Shown here piece by piece: positions 43,426 to 51,608 of a stretch of 64,000 nucleotides of DNA; the first letter of the stretch is position 1; every line of letters begins with the position of its first letter. The DNA comes from Thiohalorhabdus sp. Cl-TMA (GTDB taxonomy: Bacteria > Pseudomonadota > Gammaproteobacteria > Thiohalorhabdales > Thiohalorhabdaceae): NCBI RefSeq assembly GCF_041821045.1, contig NZ_JBGUAW010000011.1, positions 90,731-154,730 of the forward strand, read 5' to 3'. The notes under the pieces were generated by a model. The model was not told where the DNA came from, made no database searches, and saw only the letters and a list, made by a program, of their open reading frames with translations. Both the position numbers and the translations under genes were made by a program.

Positions 43426-46400
43426 ATGCTGGCCCGGACCGTCCGCTTCTCGCTGCGGTTCCGCGGAGCCATCCTGGCCCTCGCCGCGATCCTCATGGCC
43501 TACGGCGGCTACCAGCTGTCGCGGGCCGGCCTTGACGTATTCCCGGAGTTCGCCCCCAAGCGCGTGGTCATCCAGACGGAGGCCTCGGGGCTGTCCGCCA
43601 AGCAGGTGGAAGCCCTGGTGACCCAGCCCATCGAGCAGGCGCTTTCCGGCGTGATCGGCCTGGAGCGGCTGACCTCCGAGTCTATCCAGGGCCTGTCGGT
43701 GGTGACCGCCGTATTCGAGCAGAGCACCGACATCTACCGCGACCGCCAGCTCGTGGGCGAGCGCCTGGCCGGGATCACGGAGCGCCTGCCGCCGGGCGTC
43801 GGCCAGCCCACGCCCATGCCCCTGTCGTCCTCCTCGGCCACCGTGCTCACCATCGGCGTCACCTCCGAGCGCAAGGACCTGATGGCCCTGCGCGACATGG
43901 TGGACTGGACCCTCGTGCCCCAGCTTCTGGGCGTGGACGGCGTGGCGGACGTGAACGTCTTCGGCGGCACGGTCCGCCAGCTCCAGGTGCAGCTCCGCCC
44001 CGAGGCGCTGCGCCGCTACGGGCTCGGCATCGACCAAGTGGCGGCCGCCGCCGGCAAGGCGAGCGGCATCCACGGCACCGGCTTCGTCGCCACCCCGAAC
44101 CAGCGCCTTACCCTGCAGGTGACCGGCCAGCCGGCCTCCCCCGAGCGGCTCGAGCAGGTGGTAATCGAGCGCCGCGGCAGCGTACCCGTCACGCTCGGCG
44201 ACGTCGCCGACGTGGCCTACGGCGCCGCCCCCCCCATCGGTGCCGCCCAGATCATGGGCGACGACGGCATTGTCATGATGGTCATCGGCCAGTACGGCGC
44301 CAACACCCTCAACGTTTCCCGCCGCGTGGAAAAGGTCCTGGAACGCTTCGACCCCATCCTGGCCTCGAAGGGCGTGGAGCTCTATCCGGACCTGTTCCGC
44401 CCCGCGGACTACATTTACGCCTCCCTGGACAACATCCTGCATCACCTCCTGATCGGCGGCGCGCTGGTGGTGCTGGTGCTGCTGTTGGTGCTGTTCGATG
44501 TCCGCACCGCCCTCATCTCCGCCCTCGCCATCCCGCTGTCGCTGCTGGCGGCGACCATGGTGCTGCTGGAGGCGGGCGTGAACATCAACATCATGGTGCT
44601 GGGCGGTCTGGCCATCGCCCTGGGCGAGGTGGCCGACGACGCCATCATCGACACCGAGAACATCTACCGACGATTGCGCGAGAACCGCCAGGCCGGCTGG
44701 CCGCGATCCGCCTTCGAGGTGGTCTATCGGGCCTCCATGGAGGTGCGCGGCTCGGTGGTCTACGCCAGCTTCATCGTGGCCCTGGTGTTTGTGCCGCTGC
44801 TCACCCTTGGTGGGGTGGCGGGCCGCCTGTTCTCGCCGCTCGGGGTCGCCTACATCCTGGCCATCCTGGCCTCCCTGGCGGTGGCGCTGACGGTGACCCC
44901 GGCGCTGTGCTACCTGCTGTTGGCCCGCTCCGGGCTGAGCGACCGCGACCCGCCGCTGATCCGGGCCGTGCAGCCGGCCTACGCCAAGGCGCTCCGCGGC
45001 ATCTCCCGGGCGCCGCTGCTCGCCTTCGGGCTCACCGTGGCCCTGTGCGGCGCGGGCCTGGCGGTGCTGCCGGGGCTGGGCGGGCAGTTCCTGCCCAACC
45101 TGCGCGAGGGGCACTACATCGTCCACACCACCGCCAAGCCGGGCACCTCCCTGCAGGAATCGCTGCGCATGGGCAGGCAGCTCACCGAGGCGTTCCTGGA
45201 CGTGCCCGGCGTGGTCTCGGTGTCGCAGTGGGCCGGGCGCGCCGAGCGGGGCGCGGATACCTACGGCAGCCACTACAGCGAGTTCGAGGTGGACCTGGAG
45301 CCCATGTCGGGCAGCGAGCAGGAGCGGGTCCTGCAGGAGCTGCGGTCGATCCTGGCGGATTTCCCCGGGATCCGCTTCGAGGCCAACACCTTCCTCCTGG
45401 AGCGCGTGGGCGAGACCATCGCCGGCTACGCCTCGCCGGTGGTGGTTAACATCTACGGCCACGACCTCGACTACCTCGACCGCAAGGCCAACCAGGTGGC
45501 GTCCATGATCCGGGAGATGGAGGGCGCCACCGACGTCCAGGTGCGCTCCCCGCCGGGCACGCCCATGCTCCGCGTGCGCCTGCGCCTCGGGCAGCTCAAG
45601 CGCCTCGGCGTGCGGCCCGACGACGCCGTCCAGGCCCTGCGCACCGCCTACGAGGGCCGGGTGGTGGGGCGCATCGCCCGCGACAACCGCCTGCACGATG
45701 TCTCCGTGGTGCTCGGCGAGGAGGCGCGCGGCCGGGTCTCGGAGGTGGGCCGGCTGCCGGTGCGCAACGCCGAGGGCCAGCTGATCCCGCTGGAGCGCAT
45801 CGCCCACATCCGCCAGAGCGGCGGCCGGTACAACGTGCTACACCGCGGCGGCCAGCGCCTGCAGACGGTCACCGCCAACGTCGCCGGCGCCGACGCGGTG
45901 TCGTTCATGCAGCGCATCCGCGAGCGCCTGCACGAGGAGGTGGACTTTCGCACCAGCGTCTACCCGGAGATCACCGGCCCCGCGGTGGAGCAGGCGCGCG
46001 CCCGCCAGGACCTGATCCTGCATTCCCTGCTCGCCGGCGCCGGCATCCTGGTGCTGATCTTCGTGGCCCTGGGCAGCCTGCGCCACACGGCCCTGGTGCT
46101 GGTGAACCTGCCCTTCTCCCTGGTAGGCGGGGTTGCCGCCGTCCTGATCACCGGCGGCACGCTGTCGGTGGGCGCGCTGGTGGGCTTCGTGACCCTGTTC
46201 GGGATCACCGTGCGCAACTCCATCATGCTGGTGGCCCACTACCAGCACCTGGTGACCCGGGAGGACCAGCCCTGGAACCGGGCGACGGCCATCCGCGGCG
46301 CCCAGGAACGCCTGCCGTCCATCCTCATGACCGCGCTGGTGACCGCACTGGCCATGCTCCCCATCGCCGTGAACAGCGACAACCCGGGCCGCGAGATCAT

Positions 46401-46533
46401 GGGCCCCATGGCCGCCATCATCATCGGCGGCCTGGCCTCCTCCACCGTGCTCAACCTGCTGATCCTGCCCAGCCTGATGCTGCGCTTCGGGCGCTTCCGG
46501 AAGGAGGATGAAGAAGATCTGGCGGAAGCCTGA
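43426..46533 (+). CDS. Heavy-metal-efflux-type RND pump (CusA/CzcA family)
   Basis: This 1035-residue inner-membrane proton antiporter has TM1 ending GLDVFPEFAPKRVVIQTEA, an early IEQALSGVIGLERLTSES porter motif as in CzcA/CusA proteins, TM4 GLAIALGEVADDAIIDTENI with the acidic residues needed for proton relay, and a C-terminal repeat of the fold. The methionine triad of CusA was not located with confidence, so Cu/Ag versus Co/Zn/Cd or organic substrate cannot be decided. It is 26 bp after the adaptor gene. Confidence 0.92.
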   Translation: MLARTVRFSLRFRGAILALAAILMAYGGYQLSRAGLDVFPEFAPKRVVIQTEASGLSAKQVEALVTQPIEQALSGVIGLERLTSESIQGLSVVTAVFEQSTDIYRDRQLVGERLAGITERLPPGVGQPTPMPLSSSSATVLTIGVTSERKDLMALRDMVDWTLVPQLLGVDGVADVNVFGGTVRQLQVQLRPEALRRYGLGIDQVAAAAGKASGIHGTGFVATPNQRLTLQVTGQPASPERLEQVVIERRGSVPVTLGDVADVAYGAAPPIGAAQIMGDDGIVMMVIGQYGANTLNVSRRVEKVLERFDPILASKGVELYPDLFRPADYIYASLDNILHHLLIGGALVVLVLLLVLFDVRTALISALAIPLSLLAATMVLLEAGVNINIMVLGGLAIALGEVADDAIIDTENIYRRLRENRQAGWPRSAFEVVYRASMEVRGSVVYASFIVALVFVPLLTLGGVAGRLFSPLGVAYILAILASLAVALTVTPALCYLLLARSGLSDRDPPLIRAVQPAYAKALRGISRAPLLAFGLTVALCGAGLAVLPGLGGQFLPNLREGHYIVHTTAKPGTSLQESLRMGRQLTEAFLDVPGVVSVSQWAGRAERGADTYGSHYSEFEVDLEPMSGSEQERVLQELRSILADFPGIRFEANTFLLERVGETIAGYASPVVVNIYGHDLDYLDRKANQVASMIREMEGATDVQVRSPPGTPMLRVRLRLGQLKRLGVRPDDAVQALRTAYEGRVVGRIARDNRLHDVSVVLGEEARGRVSEVGRLPVRNAEGQLIPLERIAHIRQSGGRYNVLHRGGQRLQTVTANVAGADAVSFMQRIRERLHEEVDFRTSVYPEITGPAVEQARARQDLILHSLLAGAGILVLIFVALGSLRHTALVLVNLPFSLVGGVAAVLITGGTLSVGALVGFVTLFGITVRNSIMLVAHYQHLVTREDQPWNRATAIRGAQERLPSILMTALVTALAMLPIAVNSDNPGREIMGPMAAIIIGGLASSTVLNLLILPSLMLRFGRFRKEDEEDLAEA

Positions 46534-46570
46534 TAGAGCCCGTAACGACAAGAAATAAGGCAGAAAGACT

Positions 46571-46633
46571 GGGGCCAGGTCTTGCTTTTTGCTTGTTCGT
46601 ATCCGCTAGAAGCAAAAAACAAGACCTGGCCCC
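46571..46633. repeat. Inverted-repeat (REP/MITE-like) element, copy 2
   Basis: Arms of 22 bases (46571-46592 and 46612-46633, core CAGGTCTTGCTTTTTGC) are inverse copies with one mismatch and a 19-base loop. The arm is almost identical to that of 40621-40690. It also follows the RND stop by about 40 bases and could terminate transcription. Confidence 0.85.
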
Positions 46634-46753
46634 AATACCCATGACCCCAAGGCCCTCGTTAAACCCCTTGATTCCAAGCCCTCTTGGACACCGCGGCTTC
46701 GACCCCTGGCAGCCCCCGGAAGGAACTTGTTCCTTGCTCGCCCATCTTACCTA

Positions 46754-46771
46754 ATATAATTTCTCTTATAT
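46754..46771. promoter_or_regulatory. vapBC promoter with overlapping dyad
   Basis: A TATAAT -10 box (46755-46760) lies inside the inverted repeat ATATAA-N6-TTATAT. This is a good candidate for the operator at which the VapBC complex represses its own transcription. Confidence 0.55.
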
Positions 46772-46789
46772 GGGGAATGGAGGGAAGCC

Positions 46790-47020
46790 ATGGGACAGGT
46801 CACCATTTACCTGGACGACGAGACGGAGAAACGCCTCCGGAAAGCTGCGGAAAGTGCAGGAGTACCGGTAAGCCGCTGGATCGGCCGGCTCATTCAGGAG
46901 GAAACGCGTACCCAGTGGCCGGAATCCGTGCGGAAACTGGCGGGGATCTGGCCGGACTTCCCCGAGGCCGGGGAGCTACGCAAGGAGCAGGGAACGGACA
47001 CCCCGCGCGAGGCCCTGTAG
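46790..47020 (+). CDS. Ribbon-helix-helix antitoxin (VapB-type)
   Basis: This 76-residue protein starts MGQVTIYLDDETEKRLRKAA, the strand and first helix of a CopG/RHH DNA-binding domain, followed by a C-terminal toxin-binding tail (IWPDFPEAGELRKEQG). The stop abuts the GTG of the PIN toxin. It should neutralise the toxin and repress the pair. Confidence 0.85.
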   Translation: MGQVTIYLDDETEKRLRKAAESAGVPVSRWIGRLIQEETRTQWPESVRKLAGIWPDFPEAGELRKEQGTDTPREAL

Positions 47021-47416
47021 GTGTTCGCGCTCGACACCAACACCTTGATCTACTTCTTCAAGGGGCAAGGCCGGGTGGCCGAACGGCTCCTGGCCCAACC
47101 ACCCGCCCAAATCGCCATTCCCATGCTGGTGGTGTACGAGCTGGAGGTAGGCATCGCCAAGTCGACGTCTCCGGAACGGCGCCGGGCCCAGCTCGGTGAG
47201 CTGCTTGATGCTGTCACCCTCCTGCCCTTCGACCGGCAGGCCGCCTCCGCGGCCGCCGACATCCGGGCCGCGCTGGAGACAGCCGGCCAGCCCATCGGCC
47301 CGCTCGACACGCTCATTGCCGGCACCGCCGTGGCCCACGGCGCAACTTTGGTAACGCGCGACGTGAATGAATTCGCTCGGGTACGCCAGCTGTCCATTGA
47401 GAACTGGTATGACTGA
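47021..47416 (+). CDS. vapC: PIN-domain toxin (VapC-type)
   Basis: This 131-residue PIN ribonuclease starts at GTG directly after the antitoxin stop. Catalytic acidic residues are present: Asp5 in FALDTNTLIYFFKG, Glu in VVYELEVGIA, Asp in PIGPLDTLIAG and Asp in LVTRDVNEF. VapC enzymes cleave tRNA or rRNA to stop growth; the target here is unknown. Confidence 0.88.
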   Translation: MFALDTNTLIYFFKGQGRVAERLLAQPPAQIAIPMLVVYELEVGIAKSTSPERRRAQLGELLDAVTLLPFDRQAASAAADIRAALETAGQPIGPLDTLIAGTAVAHGATLVTRDVNEFARVRQLSIENWYD

Positions 47417-47581
47417 GCGATCCGGCAGGCCCATCCCGCTCCGGTAGGGACCTGGTTCCGGTCTTTCCCTCCATCGATCTCAGCGGTGCCGCCGGTAGGA
47501 TCCCGGTATTCGGCCTGCCCAAGCTCGACAGCTACAAGAAGCACTTCCGGCTGCGCGTGCGGGAGAGGAAGTTTAAGGAGG

Positions 47582-50083
47582 CTATCCCTGCCGGTTGCGC
47601 AGCACCACCAGCGGACGCTCCTTCCGGAGGCCGCGCGTGGCCGCCAGGCCGGCCGCCGTGATGCCCAGCGCCCCACCGCCCATGCCGAGCACCAGCAGCC
47701 AGGGGTTGAAGGAATAGGGCAGCTCCAGGACCTGAGTGCTCACCGCCCAACCGATGAGCCCGGCCCCGCCGGCGGCGAGCAGCCCGGCCAGGACCCCGAT
47801 CGCGGCGAACTCGGCGGCGAGGATGGCCCGCAGGCGGCGGCTGCTCGCGCCCAGGGTACGCAGCAGGGCGACCTCCACCCGCCGCTCGTCGCGGCTGGCC
47901 TGGATGGCCGCCACCAGGACGATGATCCCGGCAAGCAGGGAGAAAGCGAATACGTACTCCACCGCCCGCGCGCCCTGGGCGATGGTGGTGCGCAGCCGGT
48001 CGAGGATGGAGCCCACATCGAGGACAGTGATGCCCGGATTGGCGCGCACCAGGCGGGCAATGGCGCCGGCGCTGTCGGGTGGGGCCCAGTAGCTGGTGAT
48101 CCAGGTGGTGGGGGCGTCCTCCAGCGCGGCGGGGGTGGCGATAACGAAGAAGTTGACCTTGAAGCTCTCCCAGTCCACGCGTCGCAGGTTGGTCACCTTG
48201 CCGGTTACCCGCTCCCCGGCCACGCGGAAGGTCAGGCGGTCCCCCAGGGCGATGCCGAGGTCCTCGGCGATGCCCGTCTCCACCGAGAGCTGCCGGTCCG
48301 AGGAGGCCTCTTGGGGGGTCCACCAGTCGCCGGCCGCCATCTCATAGTCCGGGCGCGGCGTCTCGGCCCAGGACAGGTTAAACTCCCGCTCCGCCAGGCG
48401 CCTGGCGCGGCCCGCCGCGAAGTCCTCAGGGGACACGGACTCGCCGTTGACGGCCACCAGCCGGCCGCGGGACATGGGGTAGAAGCCCTCGGGCCGGATC
48501 CCGGCCTCCTGCAGCCGCTCCCGCACCTCCGTCACCTGGTCCGGCTGGATGTTGATCATGAACTGGTTCGGCGCCTTGGGCGGGATGTCCCGCTCCCAGG
48601 CACGCAGCACATCCACCCGCACCACGGCGAGCAGGAGCAGGGCCAGCAGGCCCAGGCCGAAGCCCGCCAGCTGCACGGTGCTCGCCCCGCGCCGGCGCGC
48701 CAGGTTGGCCAGACCGAACCGCCAGCCGCCCACCGCCCGGCCGCGAAACCGGCCCACCACCCGCAGCAGCAGCCAGGCCGTGCCGCCCAGGGCCCCCAGC
48801 AGGCTCAGGATGCCGGCCAGTACCCACCCCGCCAGCGCGGCATCCCCCGCCTGGTAAAAGATCAGCCCGCCCACCGCCACCACCGCCAGCAGGGCGGCGG
48901 CGATGGCGGAAGGCTCGGGCGCGGAAGCCTCCCGGCGCAGGACACGCAATACCGGCACCCGCCGTATGCGCAGGGCCGGCACCAGACCGAAGCCCACCAG
49001 GGTCGCCACCCCGGCGGCGAGTCCGGTGAAGGCCGGCGCCGGGGAAGGGGCCGGCAGACGGTCGCCGAACCAGGCGCCCACCAGGGCCACCAGCCCGTTC
49101 TGGGCCAGCCAGCCCACCCCTACCCCGATTCCGCTCGCCAGCAGTCCCACCACCAGCAGGCGCAGCAGCAACGAGCCCGCCACCAGCCGCAGCGGCGCGC
49201 CGAAGCAGCGCATCAGGGCGGCGCTGTCCGCCTCGCGGACGCTGAAGGCGTGCACCGCCACGGCCACCGCCGCCCCCGCCAGCATCACCGCCATCACCGC
49301 GGCCAGCCCCAGAAAGCTCTCGGCCCGGTCCAGGGCGGCCCGCATCTCCGGACGGGCCGACTCCACGCCCTGCAGCTCGACCCCCTTCCGGTCGCGGCCC
49401 TCGGCCCATTGCCGGAAGGCAGCCACGGCGTCGGGCGGCCCCGCCACCAGCAGGTGATGGGCCACCCGGCTGGCAGGGGTGATCAGCCCCGTATCCGGCA
49501 GGTCGGCCCGGTTGAGCATCACCCGCGGCGCCAGCTGGAACAGGTCGCCGCCGCGGTCCGGCTCGTAGGCCAGGGAGGCAGCCACCTCCAGCTTGGCCCG
49601 CCCCAGGGGTAGACGGTCGCCCACTTCCACGCCGAGGCGGCCGAACAGGCGCGGGTCCAGCCACAGGGTCCCGCGCTCGGGGATGGCGGCGGTAGGCGTG
49701 CCCCGGCCATAGGGCACCTCGCTCAAGCGCGCCGCCCCGCGCAGGGGGTAGCCCGGGCCCACCGCCTTCACGGCGACCAGCTCCGTGCGCTCGCCGGCCA
49801 CCACCACGCTGGGGAAGGTCAGGTAGCCGGCGGTACGCAGGCCCAGGTCCGTCGCCTTCTCCCGCCAGTCCGCGCCCAGCGGGGCATCCGCCTCCACCAC
49901 AAGGTCGGCACCGAGGAGGTCGGTAGCGCGCTGCGCCAGGGCCCGGTCCACCCGGTCTGTGAAGAAGCCCACCGCCGACAGGGCACCCACCGCTACGACC
50001 AGGGCGGCTGCGAGCACCCGCATCTCGCGGCTGCGCAGGTCGCGCGGCAGGGCCCGCAGGGCGAAGCGCAGGGCCCGGATCAC
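47582..50083 (-). CDS. ABC transporter permease, YbbP/FtsX type
   Basis: This 833-residue permease has one TM near residues 25-45, two large periplasmic domains, and FtsX-type TM groups near 260-360, 400-480 and 705-820. The late DERRVEVALLRTLGASSRRL loop matches the coupling segment of MacB/LolE-like permeases. With YbbA it forms an exporter of the YbbAP type next to TesA, as in Escherichia coli. The substrate is unknown. Confidence 0.9.
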   Translation of the reverse strand: MIRALRFALRALPRDLRSREMRVLAAALVVAVGALSAVGFFTDRVDRALAQRATDLLGADLVVEADAPLGADWREKATDLGLRTAGYLTFPSVVVAGERTELVAVKAVGPGYPLRGAARLSEVPYGRGTPTAAIPERGTLWLDPRLFGRLGVEVGDRLPLGRAKLEVAASLAYEPDRGGDLFQLAPRVMLNRADLPDTGLITPASRVAHHLLVAGPPDAVAAFRQWAEGRDRKGVELQGVESARPEMRAALDRAESFLGLAAVMAVMLAGAAVAVAVHAFSVREADSAALMRCFGAPLRLVAGSLLLRLLVVGLLASGIGVGVGWLAQNGLVALVGAWFGDRLPAPSPAPAFTGLAAGVATLVGFGLVPALRIRRVPVLRVLRREASAPEPSAIAAALLAVVAVGGLIFYQAGDAALAGWVLAGILSLLGALGGTAWLLLRVVGRFRGRAVGGWRFGLANLARRRGASTVQLAGFGLGLLALLLLAVVRVDVLRAWERDIPPKAPNQFMINIQPDQVTEVRERLQEAGIRPEGFYPMSRGRLVAVNGESVSPEDFAAGRARRLAEREFNLSWAETPRPDYEMAAGDWWTPQEASSDRQLSVETGIAEDLGIALGDRLTFRVAGERVTGKVTNLRRVDWESFKVNFFVIATPAALEDAPTTWITSYWAPPDSAGAIARLVRANPGITVLDVGSILDRLRTTIAQGARAVEYVFAFSLLAGIIVLVAAIQASRDERRVEVALLRTLGASSRRLRAILAAEFAAIGVLAGLLAAGGAGLIGWAVSTQVLELPYSFNPWLLVLGMGGGALGITAAGLAATRGLRKERPLVVLRNRQG

Positions 50084-50766
50084 GACCCGGGCTCCAGAGT
50101 ACCGTCCACCATACGCAGGCGTCGGTCACAGCGCCCCGCCACCGCCTCGTCATGGGTAACCAGCACGAGGGTGCTGCCGCGCTCGGCGCGCAGGGCGAAC
50201 AGCTGCTCGATCACCTCCGAGCCAGTGCGGCCATCCAGGTTGCCGGTGGGCTCGTCGGCGAACAGCAGGTCCGGGTCGGGCGCGAAGGCGCGGGCCAGGG
50301 CCGCCCGCTGCTGCTCCCCGCCCGAAAGCTGTCCGGGCAGATGGCCGACGCGCTCCCCCAGGCCCACCCGCTCCAGGGCCCCCAGCGCGGTCTCCCGCAC
50401 CCGCGCCCGCCCCGCCAGCTCCAGGGGCAACATGACATTCTCCAGGGCGGTCAATCCGGGCACCAGCTGGAAGGACTGGAAGACGAACCCGACACGCCCC
50501 GCCCGCAGGGCGGCCCGGCCGTCCTCGTCCAGGGCGCCCAGCCAGCTTCCGAACATCCGCACGTCGCCGCTGGTGGGGGCATCCAGGCCGGCGAGCAGTC
50601 CCAGCAGGGTGGACTTTCCGGCGCCGGAGGGCCCGAGCACCGCCACCGCCTCCCCGGGGGCGACCGCCAGCTCGATTCCGTCCAGAATGGTGAGCCACCC
50701 GGCCGGCCCGCTCACCCGGCTGCCCAGCCCCTTGGCCCAGAGAATCGGATCGGAGGAATGCTGCAT
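50080..50766 (-). CDS. ABC transporter ATP-binding protein, YbbA type
   Basis: This 228-residue ATPase has Walker A GPSGAGKST, Q-loop FVFQSFQLVP, signature LSGGEQQR, Walker B LLFADEPTGNLD and H-loop VTHDE, in the MacB/LolD subgroup. It overlaps the permease gene by 4 bp. Its ATG (50764-50766 complement) overlaps the tesA ATG on the opposite strand, so either promoters lie inside the opposite gene or the true start is a little downstream. Confidence 0.92.
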   Translation of the reverse strand: MQHSSDPILWAKGLGSRVSGPAGWLTILDGIELAVAPGEAVAVLGPSGAGKSTLLGLLAGLDAPTSGDVRMFGSWLGALDEDGRAALRAGRVGFVFQSFQLVPGLTALENVMLPLELAGRARVRETALGALERVGLGERVGHLPGQLSGGEQQRAALARAFAPDPDLLFADEPTGNLDGRTGSEVIEQLFALRAERGSTLVLVTHDEAVAGRCDRRLRMVDGTLEPGS

Positions 50767-51403
50767 GCGCTGGCTCCTGCGTTGGATCCTGGTATCCGCA
50801 ATCGGTCTGCTCGTGGTCGCTCCCGTCGCCTCCGCCGCCCCGCCCGCCATCCTGGTGGTGGGCGACAGCATCAGCACGGGCTACGGGGTGGCCGTGGAGG
50901 AGAGCTGGGTGGCCAAGCTGCGCAAGCGGCTCGCGGCCCGCGGCTACGCGCACCGGGTGGTGAACGCCAGCGTCAGCGGCGACACCACCAGCAGCGGACT
51001 CGCCCGCCTGCCGGATGCCCTCGCCCAACATGATCCGGCGGTGGTCATCATCGAGCTGGGCGGCAACGACGGCCTGCGCGGGCAACCGGCGTCCGCCATG
51101 GCGGATAACCTCGCCGAAATGGTGGAGCAGTCGCAGGCCGCCGGCGCCCGGGCCCTGCTGCTCGGCCTGCGGCTGCCGCCCAACTACGGGCCGGCCTACA
51201 CCGAGCAGTTCGCCGAAGTCTACCGGAAGGTGGCCGAGCGCTCCGGAGCGGCCCTCGTACCGCGCATGCTGGAAGGGGTCGGCGAGCGCCGCGACCGCAT
51301 GCAGGGGGACGGCATCCACCCCAACGCCTCCGGCCATTCCCGCATCCTGGACAACATCTGGCCCCACCTGCGCCCGCTGCTTGAGGGGAGCGGAGGCCAT
51401 TGA
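50765..51403 (+). CDS. tesA: Arylesterase/thioesterase TesA (SGNH hydrolase)
   Basis: This 212-residue periplasmic SGNH hydrolase has a signal peptide ending ASAA. Block I is VVGDSISTGYG (catalytic Ser), the Gly block is NASVSGDTT, the Asn block is IELGGNDGLRG and the Asp-His pair is in GDGIHPNASGH. It has broad esterase, thioesterase and lysophospholipase activity in relatives. It is divergent from the YbbA gene, the arrangement known from E. coli. Confidence 0.93.
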   Translation: MRWLLRWILVSAIGLLVVAPVASAAPPAILVVGDSISTGYGVAVEESWVAKLRKRLAARGYAHRVVNASVSGDTTSSGLARLPDALAQHDPAVVIIELGGNDGLRGQPASAMADNLAEMVEQSQAAGARALLLGLRLPPNYGPAYTEQFAEVYRKVAERSGAALVPRMLEGVGERRDRMQGDGIHPNASGHSRILDNIWPHLRPLLEGSGGH

Positions 51404-51478
51404 CCGGAAGCCGTCCTCCGGCCCTCCGGGAGATTGGACAAGGCGATGCCGCTTCGGTGCGAACGGACGGGAAAGAAA

Positions 51479-51511
51479 GGACACCCCCTTTCCGTTTCCA
51501 AGTGGGTGTCC
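51479..51511. repeat. GGACACCC/GTGGGTGTCC hairpin repeat, copy a
   Basis: GGACACCCCCTT and AAGTGGGTGTCC are inverted with one mismatch around a short loop. The same element recurs as a perfect hairpin at 61461-61494 and as single arms at 61760, 62519 and 63119. Confidence 0.75.
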
Positions 51512-51608
51512 CTTGTGGATTTGGTCGCCTTCCTCCCGCCTTTGCCCGCGGGCATAATGAGCCTCGAGCCCGTGCGACGGGCCCACCGGCCAAGGGGATG
51601 ATCCGGGC

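Noticed and set aside
43219..45807. An 862-codon open frame opposite the RND pump, and a 708-codon frame opposite the ABC permease at 47486-49612
   Set aside because: Both mirror strong coding genes, are rich in Gly/Arg/His/Gln and contain no recognisable motifs.
47417..47581. A frame reading FPSIDLSGAAGRIPVFGLPK before the ABC permease end
   Set aside because: Too short, no start or family recognised, and it overlaps the 3' end of the permease gene.
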